A program made the position numbers and the translations under genes. Positions 33,378 to 41,994 of a stretch of 63,590 nucleotides of DNA are shown here, one piece after another. The DNA is from Gemmatimonadaceae bacterium (GTDB taxonomy: Bacteria; Gemmatimonadota; Gemmatimonadetes; Gemmatimonadales; Gemmatimonadaceae). How positions within the stretch are numbered: the first letter of the stretch is position 1; the number at the start of each line of letters is the position of its first letter. Below the pieces are notes generated by a model that was not told where the DNA came from, made no database searches, and saw nothing but the letters and a program-made list of their open reading frames with translations. Where the stretch lies: positions 1-63,590 of the forward strand of contig JALHNZ010000015.1 in assembly GCA_022843265.1 (NCBI GenBank), read 5' to 3'.

Positions 33378-35458
33378 GGCGTGACGTTGGTTCGTGAGAC
33401 TTCCGCGAGTGCTTGCTGCAACTGCTTTGACGAAAACGGCTTGGGCAAGACGCGAACGATGCCCGTATCCGGTGCGTCCGCCATAGCACTGTGTTCGAGA
33501 TAACCCGTGGTGAGAATAATTGGGAGCGAGGGTCGCAGCGCGTGAACCGCGCGGGCGAGTTCAAGTCCCGACATGCCGGGCATGGATAGATCCGTGAGCA
33601 TACAATTCACGACGACCGCTCCGCTCCGAATGCGGGCCAGCGCCTCCGCTGGATCGAGGCAGCCCTCAACATTCCAGTTCAATCGCATGAGCAGTCGTGT
33701 GGTAGCGGCGAGTACCGCCGGTTCATCGTCCACCACCATCACGCGGAAGCGACGATCCGGTGATGTCTCCACTTCTGCTTCGACGTTCGGTTCGTGAACG
33801 GCGGTGGCGAGTGGCAGGAACACGCGCATGCTTGTCCCCACACCAACCACGCTGCGTGGAACAACAATTCCCCCGAGCGCCGTGACGGTTCCGTGGACCA
33901 TCGCCAGTCCGAGCCCGGTTCCACGTCCAGGGCCTTTGGTCGTGAAGAATGGATCAAACGCCCGAGCCAGCGTTTCCTGCGACATGCCTTCGCCATTGTC
34001 CGTGACCGTGAGCGACGCCACGAAGTCGCTCTCGGGAAATGCTGCGCGCAGCACCGCGTCGCTGGCGGTGGAAACCGAACCGACGTCGAGTTGCAGCACT
34101 CCACCTTGCGGCATTGCGTGCGCCGCGTTGGTCGCGAGGTTGAGCAACACTTGCTGCACTTCTCCAGCTTCACCGCGCACTGTCACGTCGGGCACACTCG
34201 ACATCGTCACGGTGATGTTCGCCGGCAGTGTAGAACGGAGGAGTCGTTCGGTCTCGGTGAACAGTGACACCAGATCGACTGGTGAGCGCTCATGCTCCAT
34301 GGAGCGCGTAAACGTGAGAATGCGACGAACCAGTGCGCGCGCGCGCTCCGCGGACTGTCGGATGTCGTGCAGCAGGGGTTGCGCACCGTGGGTAGCCGGC
34401 AGCTGCGCCTGTACCGATTCGGTGTTGAGCACGATCGGCTGCAAGAGATTGTTGAAGTCGTGCGCGATTCCGCCAGCGAGTGTTCCGATCGCTTCAAGCT
34501 TCTGACCTTGTTGCACACGCGCTTCGAGCGCACGTTCACGACGCACATCGCGCAAGGTCGCCAACACGTGCGTGACGCTCTTCCCATCATCACGCACGGG
34601 CGACGTGGTGCCCGAGAGCGTGATGACATCACCCCCCGGCAGCGACGCGTCGAAGGAGCCGGCCCACGATTGGCCCTGCAGAACGTCTGGCCACGGCACA
34701 TGACTCATGAGCGAGAACGCATTGCCAAGCAACGCGCGTGCCGTGGTATTCGCGTACACGATGTTGCCGCTGATGTCGGCGAGCAGCACCAGACCGCCGC
34801 TCTGATTCACGGCAAGTGCGAGTCGCTCTGATTCTCGTTCAGACGCCATTCGTGCGGCCGCTTCGTCTCCCAGCCCAGCAAAAAGCGCACCGATGGACAA
34901 CGTGCACAAACTGCATAGCATCATGATGCTGATCGTGCTCACCGTCCACATGACTTGTGCGTTGGGCATCGCATTCGCCCAGGGGAATGCACCCTGCGCG
35001 ATGAACTGTGCCATGGTGAGCAGCACGCCGAGCAAGGCGATAAGACACACCACACCCGTTCGCAATCCGAGCAAGACGGCGCCCATGATCGGGAACGCCA
35101 TGAGCCAGATAAAACCTGCCGCCTCAAAACCAAAACCGGCCAGAAAATAGGTGCCGAGCACCGCCGGCAACGTTACCACCACGCCGGCTCTCACCGCGTA
35201 AGGCAACGCGCGAACGAGCGTGACGACTAGCAATACGCCGTACGCGATGCTGTCGATGATGACGACATTGCGCTCGCCCTGATCCCAGGCGAGCCAAACG
35301 CTGGGGATAAATGCGAGCATCCCCAGCACGCTCATGCTCACCAACACCACCGCAAGAATGCGGCGACGCCAGCTTTCAATGGCGAAACCGGTTGCCGGTG
35401 CAACCCACGCCACAGTTCGACGCAGGCGTGCGAGCGTGGAGTCTGTGGCGTGCGGCAT
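33374..35458 (-). CDS. Membrane hybrid histidine kinase with receiver
   Basis: The 694-residue product (ATG at 35458, MPHATDSTLARL) has about six transmembrane helices in residues 30-195 and a PAS domain (about 205-305). A HisKA domain with acceptor His 333 in GGIAHDFNNLLQP follows, then an HATPase (LLNLATNAAHAM, VTDNGEGMS, GTGLGLAMV) and a receiver (about 567-690) with VVDDEP, LTDLSMPG and LPKPF. The helical N-terminus resembles an integral-membrane sensor without a large outside domain. It is translationally linked to an exported hydrolase downstream and lies 7 bases after the tricorn-like protease. No regulator gene is adjacent. The frame extends to 35566, over the end of the protease gene. 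Confidence 0.92.
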   Translation of the reverse strand: MPHATDSTLARLRRTVAWVAPATGFAIESWRRRILAVVLVSMSVLGMLAFIPSVWLAWDQGERNVVIIDSIAYGVLLVVTLVRALPYAVRAGVVVTLPAVLGTYFLAGFGFEAAGFIWLMAFPIMGAVLLGLRTGVVCLIALLGVLLTMAQFIAQGAFPWANAMPNAQVMWTVSTISIMMLCSLCTLSIGALFAGLGDEAAARMASERESERLALAVNQSGGLVLLADISGNIVYANTTARALLGNAFSLMSHVPWPDVLQGQSWAGSFDASLPGGDVITLSGTTSPVRDDGKSVTHVLATLRDVRRERALEARVQQGQKLEAIGTLAGGIAHDFNNLLQPIVLNTESVQAQLPATHGAQPLLHDIRQSAERARALVRRILTFTRSMEHERSPVDLVSLFTETERLLRSTLPANITVTMSSVPDVTVRGEAGEVQQVLLNLATNAAHAMPQGGVLQLDVGSVSTASDAVLRAAFPESDFVASLTVTDNGEGMSQETLARAFDPFFTTKGPGRGTGLGLAMVHGTVTALGGIVVPRSVVGVGTSMRVFLPLATAVHEPNVEAEVETSPDRRFRVMVVDDEPAVLAATTRLLMRLNWNVEGCLDPAEALARIRSGAVVVNCMLTDLSMPGMSGLELARAVHALRPSLPIILTTGYLEHSAMADAPDTGIVRVLPKPFSSKQLQQALAEVSRTNVTP

Positions 35459-35465
35459 GCTGCGT

Positions 35466-38400
35466 TTACGGCGCGGGCGGACGGCGGTTGCGGATTGGTG
35501 GTGCCGGCTCCGGTTTGAGCTCAACCGGCTTTTCACGCAATAACCGCATGGCTTCTTCCACCGCACGAAGCAACTGCGGATCCCGACCCGCGATCACTTC
35601 CTTTGGCGTGTACTCCACATCGATATCGGGCGCCACGCCTTCGTTTTCAACGGCCCATTTGCCGTCTCTGTCGAAGAAACCACCGCGCGGCGCGATCATG
35701 CTGCCGCCATCAATGAGTGCCGGCGTGTCCCAGGTTCCAACCAGTCCGCCCCACGTGCGCTTGCCAACAATCGGTCCGATTTTGCGACGCTTGAACATGT
35801 ACGGCAACAGGTCGCCGCCGGAGCCCGCCATTTCGTTGATGATCATGACTTTCGGGCCCCAGATGCCGGCCGTCGGGCTTGTAAACGGCGTGCGCTCATG
35901 CACCGGATTGTTGAAGTAACCGTCAAAGTCACGTTGCATGACTTCAATCATGTAATCCGCGGCAGATCCACCGCCATTCCATCGCTCATCAATGACCACG
36001 CCCGAACGATCCTGTTGCGCGAAGTAATAGCGATTAAATGAGGTGTAACCCGGCTGCCCCGTGTTGGGCACGTACACATACGCGAGCTTGCCACCACTGA
36101 GCGAATCAACCAGACGGCGGTTGTTTTCTACCCAGGCGCGACCACGCAATCCGCTCTCGTTGGCCACCGGGACCACGGTGACCCGACGCGCGTTGGTGAG
36201 CGACGGCGTCGCATTCACGGTGAGTACCACCTGACGATTCGCCGAACCTTCGAACACGCGGTAGAGATTGTCAGTGCTCGTGACGTCCACACCGTCAACG
36301 GCCAGCAGGTAATCGCCAACACGTACATCGATGCCAGGGCCCGCCAACGGCGCACGCAGCTCAGGATTCCATGACTCGCCGGTGAAGATCTTTGCGATGC
36401 GATGACGCCCCTCGGCCACAGACCAGTCCGCGCCGAGCAATCCAACATTGGACTGCGGCACTTCGGGAAAGTCGCCACCGGATACGTAAGAATGTCCGAC
36501 TGCGATTTCTGCACCGAGCATGTCGAGCAAATACGTGAAATCGGCGCGATGTGCGACATGTTCGAGCATGGGTTCGTACATCGCCTTGGTCTTCACGTAG
36601 TCCGCGCCGTGCAGATTCGGCACGTACAAGAACTCACGCTGGTTGCGCCAGCCTTCGGTAAACATCTGCTTGAACTCGGCGCGCGGATCCACCTGCATCC
36701 GCAGCGTGGCCGTCACACGTCCCGTCGTACCGGTGGGTGCCGGCTTATCGGTGTCGCCAATCGTGAGATTCGCACCCGCACGCCACAGAATCTTCTTGCG
36801 ATCGTCTGACACTACGAACTGCTGCACACCCTGCGTGTACGGCGCGGCGCGTCGGTCCTTCAGCACGTAACGGTGCAACGGTGCGCCACCGCCGCCAGGC
36901 GCTCCACCAGCGGGACCCGTGCTCGGCACGTTCTCCGTAAAGAACAACGTGCCCGTTGGACCAGCCTGCAATTCGGCGTAGTCGCGTGGCACGATGTCGA
37001 GTGAGATGATGCGATTGGCGAGTCCGTCAAAATCAATCGTGACCGTGGGCGTGCGTGGCGCGGCGGCGCCGGCGGCGCGTGGAGCGGCGGAGTCGGTGCT
37101 GCTGGCGCGCAGCATGCCCGCGTCCTCGTCGCTTTCCGGCGGCAATGGCGACGGCTCGGAACGCCCGAGCACGGCGAGATACACACCCTTGGTGACAGGC
37201 CGCTCGTACGATGTCATATCGAGCCAACCCGTGCGCAGGGCAAAGTTGGTGCTGGCGAGAAAGTACAAATACTTCCCGTTCGCATCCCACGCCGGCCACG
37301 TGGCGTCACTCAAACCATCAGTAATCTGACGCACGCGCGAGTTCGCCAGATCGTACACGTAGATCGCGTGCAACTGCGTGGGGAGACGCTTGGCATACGC
37401 GATCCATTTGGAGTCTGGACTCCACACCGGATTCAGCGAACGCTCCGGCACCATGTATCCATCGGTGTCGACTTTCGTGGGTACGCCGCTTTCGATATCA
37501 ACCACCCACACGTTGAGATGGGTATCGGTGAACAGCAGCTTCCGACCATCTGGAGACCAGCGCGGTGTGTAGTAGAAACTTGGATTCGGCAACGAGATCA
37601 CGCGCGGCTTTCCAATGCCATCGGCCGACGCGAGTATGAGTTGATACTCGCCACTTTCATCGCTGAAGTACGACACCGTTTTTCCGTCGGGTGACCACGC
37701 CGGAGTACGCTCGGCGACACCCGCGGTGCGCGTGAGATTACGCCAGTCGCCCTTGTCAGACGGAATGGTGAAAATTTCGCCGCGCGCTTCTACCACGGCA
37801 CGCTTGCCCGTGGGTGACAGCGCAATGTTGGTCATGCGATTGGTCACGTCGCGCCACTGCGGCACGAGCCACGGAAAGTCACCGCGCGCCGTGATGTTGA
37901 GCTGGCGATGCTGATTGGTGGCCGGGTCGAGCAAGTGCAGATATCCCGCCTGCTCGAACACAACCGCGCCGCCACCCGCGTCAATGGATTTGACGTCGAG
38001 ATCCTTGAACCTGGTGATTTGCGTGAGCGCCTTGGTCCGCGTGTTGTACGACCACACGTTCGCACACCAGTCCCGATCTGAAATGAAATACACCACATCA
38101 CCAACCCAGACCGGATCAATGTCTTTGGAATCAGTCCACGGCGGCGTTTCCACTTCGTAGGAACTGAGTGTCATGATCCAGATGGGGCGGTTCTGACCGC
38201 CGCGGTAGTTGCGCCACTCATCGTCCCACGAGTTCGCCATGCGATACGCGAACCGCTGTCCGTCGGGCGAGTACTTGCCTTGCCACGAACGCGGCATGGG
38301 AAGCGCGGTGGCATTGTCGCCGGTTGCGCTCACACTCCAGAACTTGGGCACGTTGCCAGTTGGCGCGGCGTCACGTGACGATGCAAACACCACGCGCCGC

Positions 38401-38783
38401 CCATCCGGGCTCCAGCCTTGCACGAGATCGGCGCCCGGGTGCCATGTGAGTCGACGTGGTTCACCACCTTCCACCGGCACCACGTACACATCGGTGTTGC
38501 CGCCGTACTGCCCGCTGAAGGCCACGAGTTTGCCATCGGGCGAGAGTTTTGGCAGCGATGTGGCGCCCTGAAAACTTGTCAGTCGACGCGCTTCACCACC
38601 GGACCGACTTGTGACCCAGATGTTGTTGGCGTAGGCAAAGGCGATGTGCTCGGCGCTGATCGTTGGTTGGCGCAGCAGTCGCGTTTGCGCGTGCGCGGCG
38701 GCACTCAGCGTTGACGAAATGATGGCGACGGTTGCCGAGAGCCAGAAGCCGCGAGGCGCGAGACTTCGCAGAAATGCAGACAT
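35466..38783 (-). CDS. Tricorn-like protease, exported (S41 family)
   Basis: The 1105-residue protein has a signal peptide (WLSATVAIISSTLSAAAHAQ). An N-terminal beta-propeller pair follows, with many PDGK/R-type TolB blades (SPDGKLVAFSGQYGG, SPDGRRVVFASSRD, SPDGKTVSYFSDE). A PDZ-like domain (VGDYLLAVDGVDV) and a C-terminal S41 serine peptidase domain complete it. The likely nucleophile Ser lies in MAGSGGDLLPYMF near residue 988, with NEMAGSGG typical of tricorn core C2. Archaeal tricorn degrades oligopeptides downstream of the proteasome; exported bacterial relatives presumably hydrolyse peptides in the periplasm. It heads a unit with a membrane hybrid kinase and an esterase-like hydrolase. 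Confidence 0.92.
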   Translation of the reverse strand: MSAFLRSLAPRGFWLSATVAIISSTLSAAAHAQTRLLRQPTISAEHIAFAYANNIWVTSRSGGEARRLTSFQGATSLPKLSPDGKLVAFSGQYGGNTDVYVVPVEGGEPRRLTWHPGADLVQGWSPDGRRVVFASSRDAAPTGNVPKFWSVSATGDNATALPMPRSWQGKYSPDGQRFAYRMANSWDDEWRNYRGGQNRPIWIMTLSSYEVETPPWTDSKDIDPVWVGDVVYFISDRDWCANVWSYNTRTKALTQITRFKDLDVKSIDAGGGAVVFEQAGYLHLLDPATNQHRQLNITARGDFPWLVPQWRDVTNRMTNIALSPTGKRAVVEARGEIFTIPSDKGDWRNLTRTAGVAERTPAWSPDGKTVSYFSDESGEYQLILASADGIGKPRVISLPNPSFYYTPRWSPDGRKLLFTDTHLNVWVVDIESGVPTKVDTDGYMVPERSLNPVWSPDSKWIAYAKRLPTQLHAIYVYDLANSRVRQITDGLSDATWPAWDANGKYLYFLASTNFALRTGWLDMTSYERPVTKGVYLAVLGRSEPSPLPPESDEDAGMLRASSTDSAAPRAAGAAAPRTPTVTIDFDGLANRIISLDIVPRDYAELQAGPTGTLFFTENVPSTGPAGGAPGGGGAPLHRYVLKDRRAAPYTQGVQQFVVSDDRKKILWRAGANLTIGDTDKPAPTGTTGRVTATLRMQVDPRAEFKQMFTEGWRNQREFLYVPNLHGADYVKTKAMYEPMLEHVAHRADFTYLLDMLGAEIAVGHSYVSGGDFPEVPQSNVGLLGADWSVAEGRHRIAKIFTGESWNPELRAPLAGPGIDVRVGDYLLAVDGVDVTSTDNLYRVFEGSANRQVVLTVNATPSLTNARRVTVVPVANESGLRGRAWVENNRRLVDSLSGGKLAYVYVPNTGQPGYTSFNRYYFAQQDRSGVVIDERWNGGGSAADYMIEVMQRDFDGYFNNPVHERTPFTSPTAGIWGPKVMIINEMAGSGGDLLPYMFKRRKIGPIVGKRTWGGLVGTWDTPALIDGGSMIAPRGGFFDRDGKWAVENEGVAPDIDVEYTPKEVIAGRDPQLLRAVEEAMRLLREKPVELKPEPAPPIRNRRPPAP

Positions 38784-38908
38784 GGCAGGGCGGGGCAGGC
38801 GGAGAGAACGGAGGCGCGACTGAGGTCGCACCGACTGTCCCTAGCAATCAACAGATTGGCCCGCGCATGGCAAGTCACGAGCACAAGTCCGCGCGCGTCG
38901 CGCAGTGG

Positions 38909-39340
38909 CTAGCCGATGCGCAATCCCTGCGTGCCGACGTAGACCTCGCGCAGAAAGACCATCAGCGCGGCTATGAACGAGATCATCGCGCCAATGAAGA
39001 GCACGGCGATCAAGCCGCCGAGCGAGGCCTCAAGAAACACGCCGAGAAACAGCGAAATGATGACAAATCCGACCAACAGCGCGGACACGACGAGCATGGA
39101 AATGGCGTGGTACACAAGCCGTGCCCGCTGGGAGAGATGCGCGAGGTCAGCGGCGATCTCGTCTGCGTTCCCCGCGCCCGCGTCACGTCGCGCTTCCTGA
39201 GCACGTGCTCGATCAATGATGCGCGCGAGTCGGTTCGCCAGCACGCCGAGGGTGGCGCCAACGCCTGTGAGCAGGAAGACGGGTGCGACCGCGAGCTGAA
39301 TGACCTGCGCAACGGCGGCAACTGATGGATCAGGAAACAC
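38909..39340 (-). CDS. DUF2721 membrane protein
   Basis: The 143-residue protein matches DUF2721: an N-terminal helix (VAQVIQLAVAPVFLLTGVGATLGVLANRLARIIDR), a short charged loop, and two or three more helices ending LMVFLREVYVGTQGLRIG. The conserved NRLARIIDR pattern is diagnostic. The family is of unknown function and sits in the inner membrane. It starts 3 bases after the OMP-like gene stop, so it is in one unit with that gene and the ABC exporter. Confidence 0.88.
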   Translation of the reverse strand: MFPDPSVAAVAQVIQLAVAPVFLLTGVGATLGVLANRLARIIDRARAQEARRDAGAGNADEIAADLAHLSQRARLVYHAISMLVVSALLVGFVIISLFLGVFLEASLGGLIAVLFIGAMISFIAALMVFLREVYVGTQGLRIG

Positions 39341-39343
39341 GGT

Positions 39344-40048
39344 TCAGAAACGCAACACCAGCGAAAGTGATCCAGCGTTGACTGCACCGAGCACCGTCGG
39401 CACGCGGCGCCAACGGGCTTCGACCGCAAAACCATCGAGTCTGGCGCTCATCGGCGCAAGCAATCCGACGCCGAGCGACGGTGCGAATCCCAGACACTTG
39501 CCCGCCTCGCCCATGGAGTTGGTGCCCGCAGCGCCCAACATCGCGACGGTATACACGCCGACGCGTCCTCGCATGGGGTGATGCTCGACGCCAACGCCGA
39601 AGCCAACGCTGCGCCGCGATGTTTCGCGCGGCTCGCGGACGCAGTTGTCGTCCGGGCACGGGAGCGCATCGGCCAGCAGCCCTGTCTCAGACGCCACACT
39701 GCGGTCATGCAGGTACAGGAATCCTTCTGCGCGCCAGGCAAGCTTGGGGGTGATGTACCCGATCATTGCCGCATCAAACGAACCACCAAGTGTTGGTGTG
39801 TACGTGGTGCCGCGACCGGGCGATGTCGTCGCCACGCCGCCAACACCGATGCTGAGATGTTGTGGAATCCAGCGACGTGCCGGCATCGAGCGCATCTCCG
39901 CTGCGCGCGATGCCTGATGCACATCGGATGCATTCGCTTCGGCGCCCGCCTGCGCGGCGCCCTGCGATTCCTGCGCCGATGCCGATCGCGCCAGGCATAC
40001 GCATGCGGTCAATACAGATACCGCGAAGCATCGTTTCACGCGCCGCAT
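39344..40048 (-). CDS. Outer-membrane beta-barrel-like exported protein
   Basis: From the ATG at 40048 the product has 234 residues with a signal peptide (MRRVKRCFAVSVLTACVCLARSASAQ, shown here only to mark its end at about residue 26). An Ala-rich linker and an amphipathic beta-strand-rich domain follow, with alternating strands such as HLSIGVGGVA, LGGSFDAAMIGY and LAWRAEGFLYL, and a C-terminal Phe (LSLVLRF). A terminal Phe after a strand is typical of outer-membrane barrel proteins. A Cys pair (PCPDDNC) lies in a probable loop. The ATG comes one base after the ABC exporter stop. Confidence 0.72.
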   Translation of the reverse strand: MRRVKRCFAVSVLTACVCLARSASAQESQGAAQAGAEANASDVHQASRAAEMRSMPARRWIPQHLSIGVGGVATTSPGRGTTYTPTLGGSFDAAMIGYITPKLAWRAEGFLYLHDRSVASETGLLADALPCPDDNCVREPRETSRRSVGFGVGVEHHPMRGRVGVYTVAMLGAAGTNSMGEAGKCLGFAPSLGVGLLAPMSARLDGFAVEARWRRVPTVLGAVNAGSLSLVLRF

Positions 40049-40049
40049 G

Positions 40050-41984
40050 CTACAGCGCGCGACCGGCACTGCGCGCAGCCATGCGAGTGGCCTCCGCGCG
40101 TGCGTCCGACTCCGTGGCCGGCACGGGATCTTCTCCAGGATTCACAAACCGATCACGTTCGAAACGGTGTTGCCGGTCATACAAATCGCGGTAGCGGCCG
40201 TCGAGGCGCAGCAACTCGTCGTGTGTGCCGCGCTCCACAATCTGACCCTGCTCCAGCACCAGAATCTGGTCGGCGCTGGTGATGGTCGACAGGCGGTGCG
40301 CAATGACAAAGGTGGTGCGACCGGAACGCAGACGCTGCAAACCTTCCTGGATGAGTGACTCACTCTCGCTGTCGAGCGACGACGTGGCTTCATCCAGAAT
40401 CAGAATGCGTGGATCCGCGAGGATCGCGCGTGCGATGGCCACCCGCTGGCGCTGTCCACCAGAGAGCTTCACGCCGCGTTCGCCCACAATCGTATCGTAC
40501 CCATCCGCGAAGCGCGACACGAACTCATCCACGTTGGCAATGCGGGAGACTTCGAGCACTTCTTCATGCGTAGCACCGGGACGCGTGAACGCGATGTTAT
40601 CGCGCACCGTACCGTCGAACAAAAAGTTGTCCTGCAAGACCACGCCCAACTGCCGCCGATACTCGTGCAGCTTGAGCGTGGAGAGATCATGCCCGTCCAC
40701 AAGGATCTCGCCCTTCTGCGGCCGCGCAAAGGCCATCACAAGCGAAATCAGCGTGCTCTTGCCCGAGCCGCTGGAGCCCACCAGCGCCGTGGTTGTGCCA
40801 GCGGGTGCCTTGAAGCTCACGTCACGCAGCACGGGCGTATCGGTTTCGTATTCGAACCACACATGCTCGAACGACACATCACCGCGTAACGGTGGCAGCG
40901 CGAGGCGATTTTCATCTTCCTGGTCTTCGGTGGCCATGTCGCGCAGTTCACGAATGCGATCCAGACCGGCAAACGCCTCGGTGAGCTGCGTGCCAATGTT
41001 CGCGATCTGCACGAGCGGTGCGGCGACGAGACCAATGAAAATCACGTACATGAACAGATCGCCGAGCGTCATGCTGCCGGCGATCACGGCGCGTCCACCG
41101 AACACCATGACAATCACGCTGATCAATCCCACCACGGCCGTAGAGAGCGCGGTGGTGGCCGAAGTTCCGGTAATCGTCTTGGCGATGTTCTGGAACAGGC
41201 TCATGACACCGCCGCGAAACACCTCCTGTTCGCGCTTTTCGGCAGTGTACACTTTCACCAGACGAATACCACCGATGGTTTCGGCGAGTCGACCGGTGAC
41301 TTCGGCGGTGAGGCGCCCGCGTTCGCGAAAGATGGGGCGCAGTCGCTTGAAGGCCGTGGACATCCCGATCGCAAAAACGGCGAGCAGCGTGACCGTACCG
41401 AGCGTGAGTTTCCAGTTGAGCCACAGCAACACCGCCAGCGCAAACGTGGCGGTAACAAGGCCGCCCGTAAGCTGAATGAGCCCGGTGCCGACGAGATTCC
41501 GAATGCCATCCGGGTCATTCATGACACGCGAGATCAGAATGCCGGATTTTGTGCTGTCAAAGAACCGCACTGGCAGCCGAACCAGATGTGCTTGCACTTC
41601 TTCACGCATGTTGGCGATCGCGCGTTGTGCTGCCACGCTCACCACCTGCGATAGCGAAAATGACGTAAGCGCCTGAATCAGCGTGGCCGCTCCACCCGCG
41701 AGTGCGAGCGGTACCAGCAACCCGTAGTTCTGCTTGGTGAGTACTTCGTCAATCAGATACTTCGAGCTGAACGGCAGCACAAAACCTGCCGCGCGACTGA
41801 TCAACATCAGCACGAGTCCAATGCCAACAGAGCGGCGATGCGACCAGATGAGTGCGCGTGCTTCTGCCCACGCGCGTTTCGAGTCGCGAGGGGTGGTCGG
41901 TTCGCCGCCATCGCGACGCCCACGGCCACCACCACCGCCCTTTTCAGCGTTTGGCAATGATGTGCGAGGAAAACCGCGTGCCAT
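40050..41984 (-). CDS. ABC exporter, MsbA-like (fused permease and ATPase)
   Basis: The 644-residue half-transporter has an Arg/Gly-rich N-terminal tail and six transmembrane helices (about 60-340). The nucleotide-binding domain has Walker A GSSGSGKST, a Q loop with LGVVLQDNFLFDGTVRDNI, the signature LSGGQRQR, Walker B ILILDEATSSLD and the switch AHRLST. It belongs to the MsbA/multidrug exporter type, which works as a homodimer; substrates may be lipids, drugs or peptides. It starts 10 bases after the DEAD-box helicase stop and is followed at one base by the OMP-like gene, which may be related to envelope export. Confidence 0.94.
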   Translation of the reverse strand: MARGFPRTSLPNAEKGGGGGRGRRDGGEPTTPRDSKRAWAEARALIWSHRRSVGIGLVLMLISRAAGFVLPFSSKYLIDEVLTKQNYGLLVPLALAGGAATLIQALTSFSLSQVVSVAAQRAIANMREEVQAHLVRLPVRFFDSTKSGILISRVMNDPDGIRNLVGTGLIQLTGGLVTATFALAVLLWLNWKLTLGTVTLLAVFAIGMSTAFKRLRPIFRERGRLTAEVTGRLAETIGGIRLVKVYTAEKREQEVFRGGVMSLFQNIAKTITGTSATTALSTAVVGLISVIVMVFGGRAVIAGSMTLGDLFMYVIFIGLVAAPLVQIANIGTQLTEAFAGLDRIRELRDMATEDQEDENRLALPPLRGDVSFEHVWFEYETDTPVLRDVSFKAPAGTTTALVGSSGSGKSTLISLVMAFARPQKGEILVDGHDLSTLKLHEYRRQLGVVLQDNFLFDGTVRDNIAFTRPGATHEEVLEVSRIANVDEFVSRFADGYDTIVGERGVKLSGGQRQRVAIARAILADPRILILDEATSSLDSESESLIQEGLQRLRSGRTTFVIAHRLSTITSADQILVLEQGQIVERGTHDELLRLDGRYRDLYDRQHRFERDRFVNPGEDPVPATESDARAEATRMAARSAGRAL

Positions 41985-41994
41985 TCAGTTCCGC

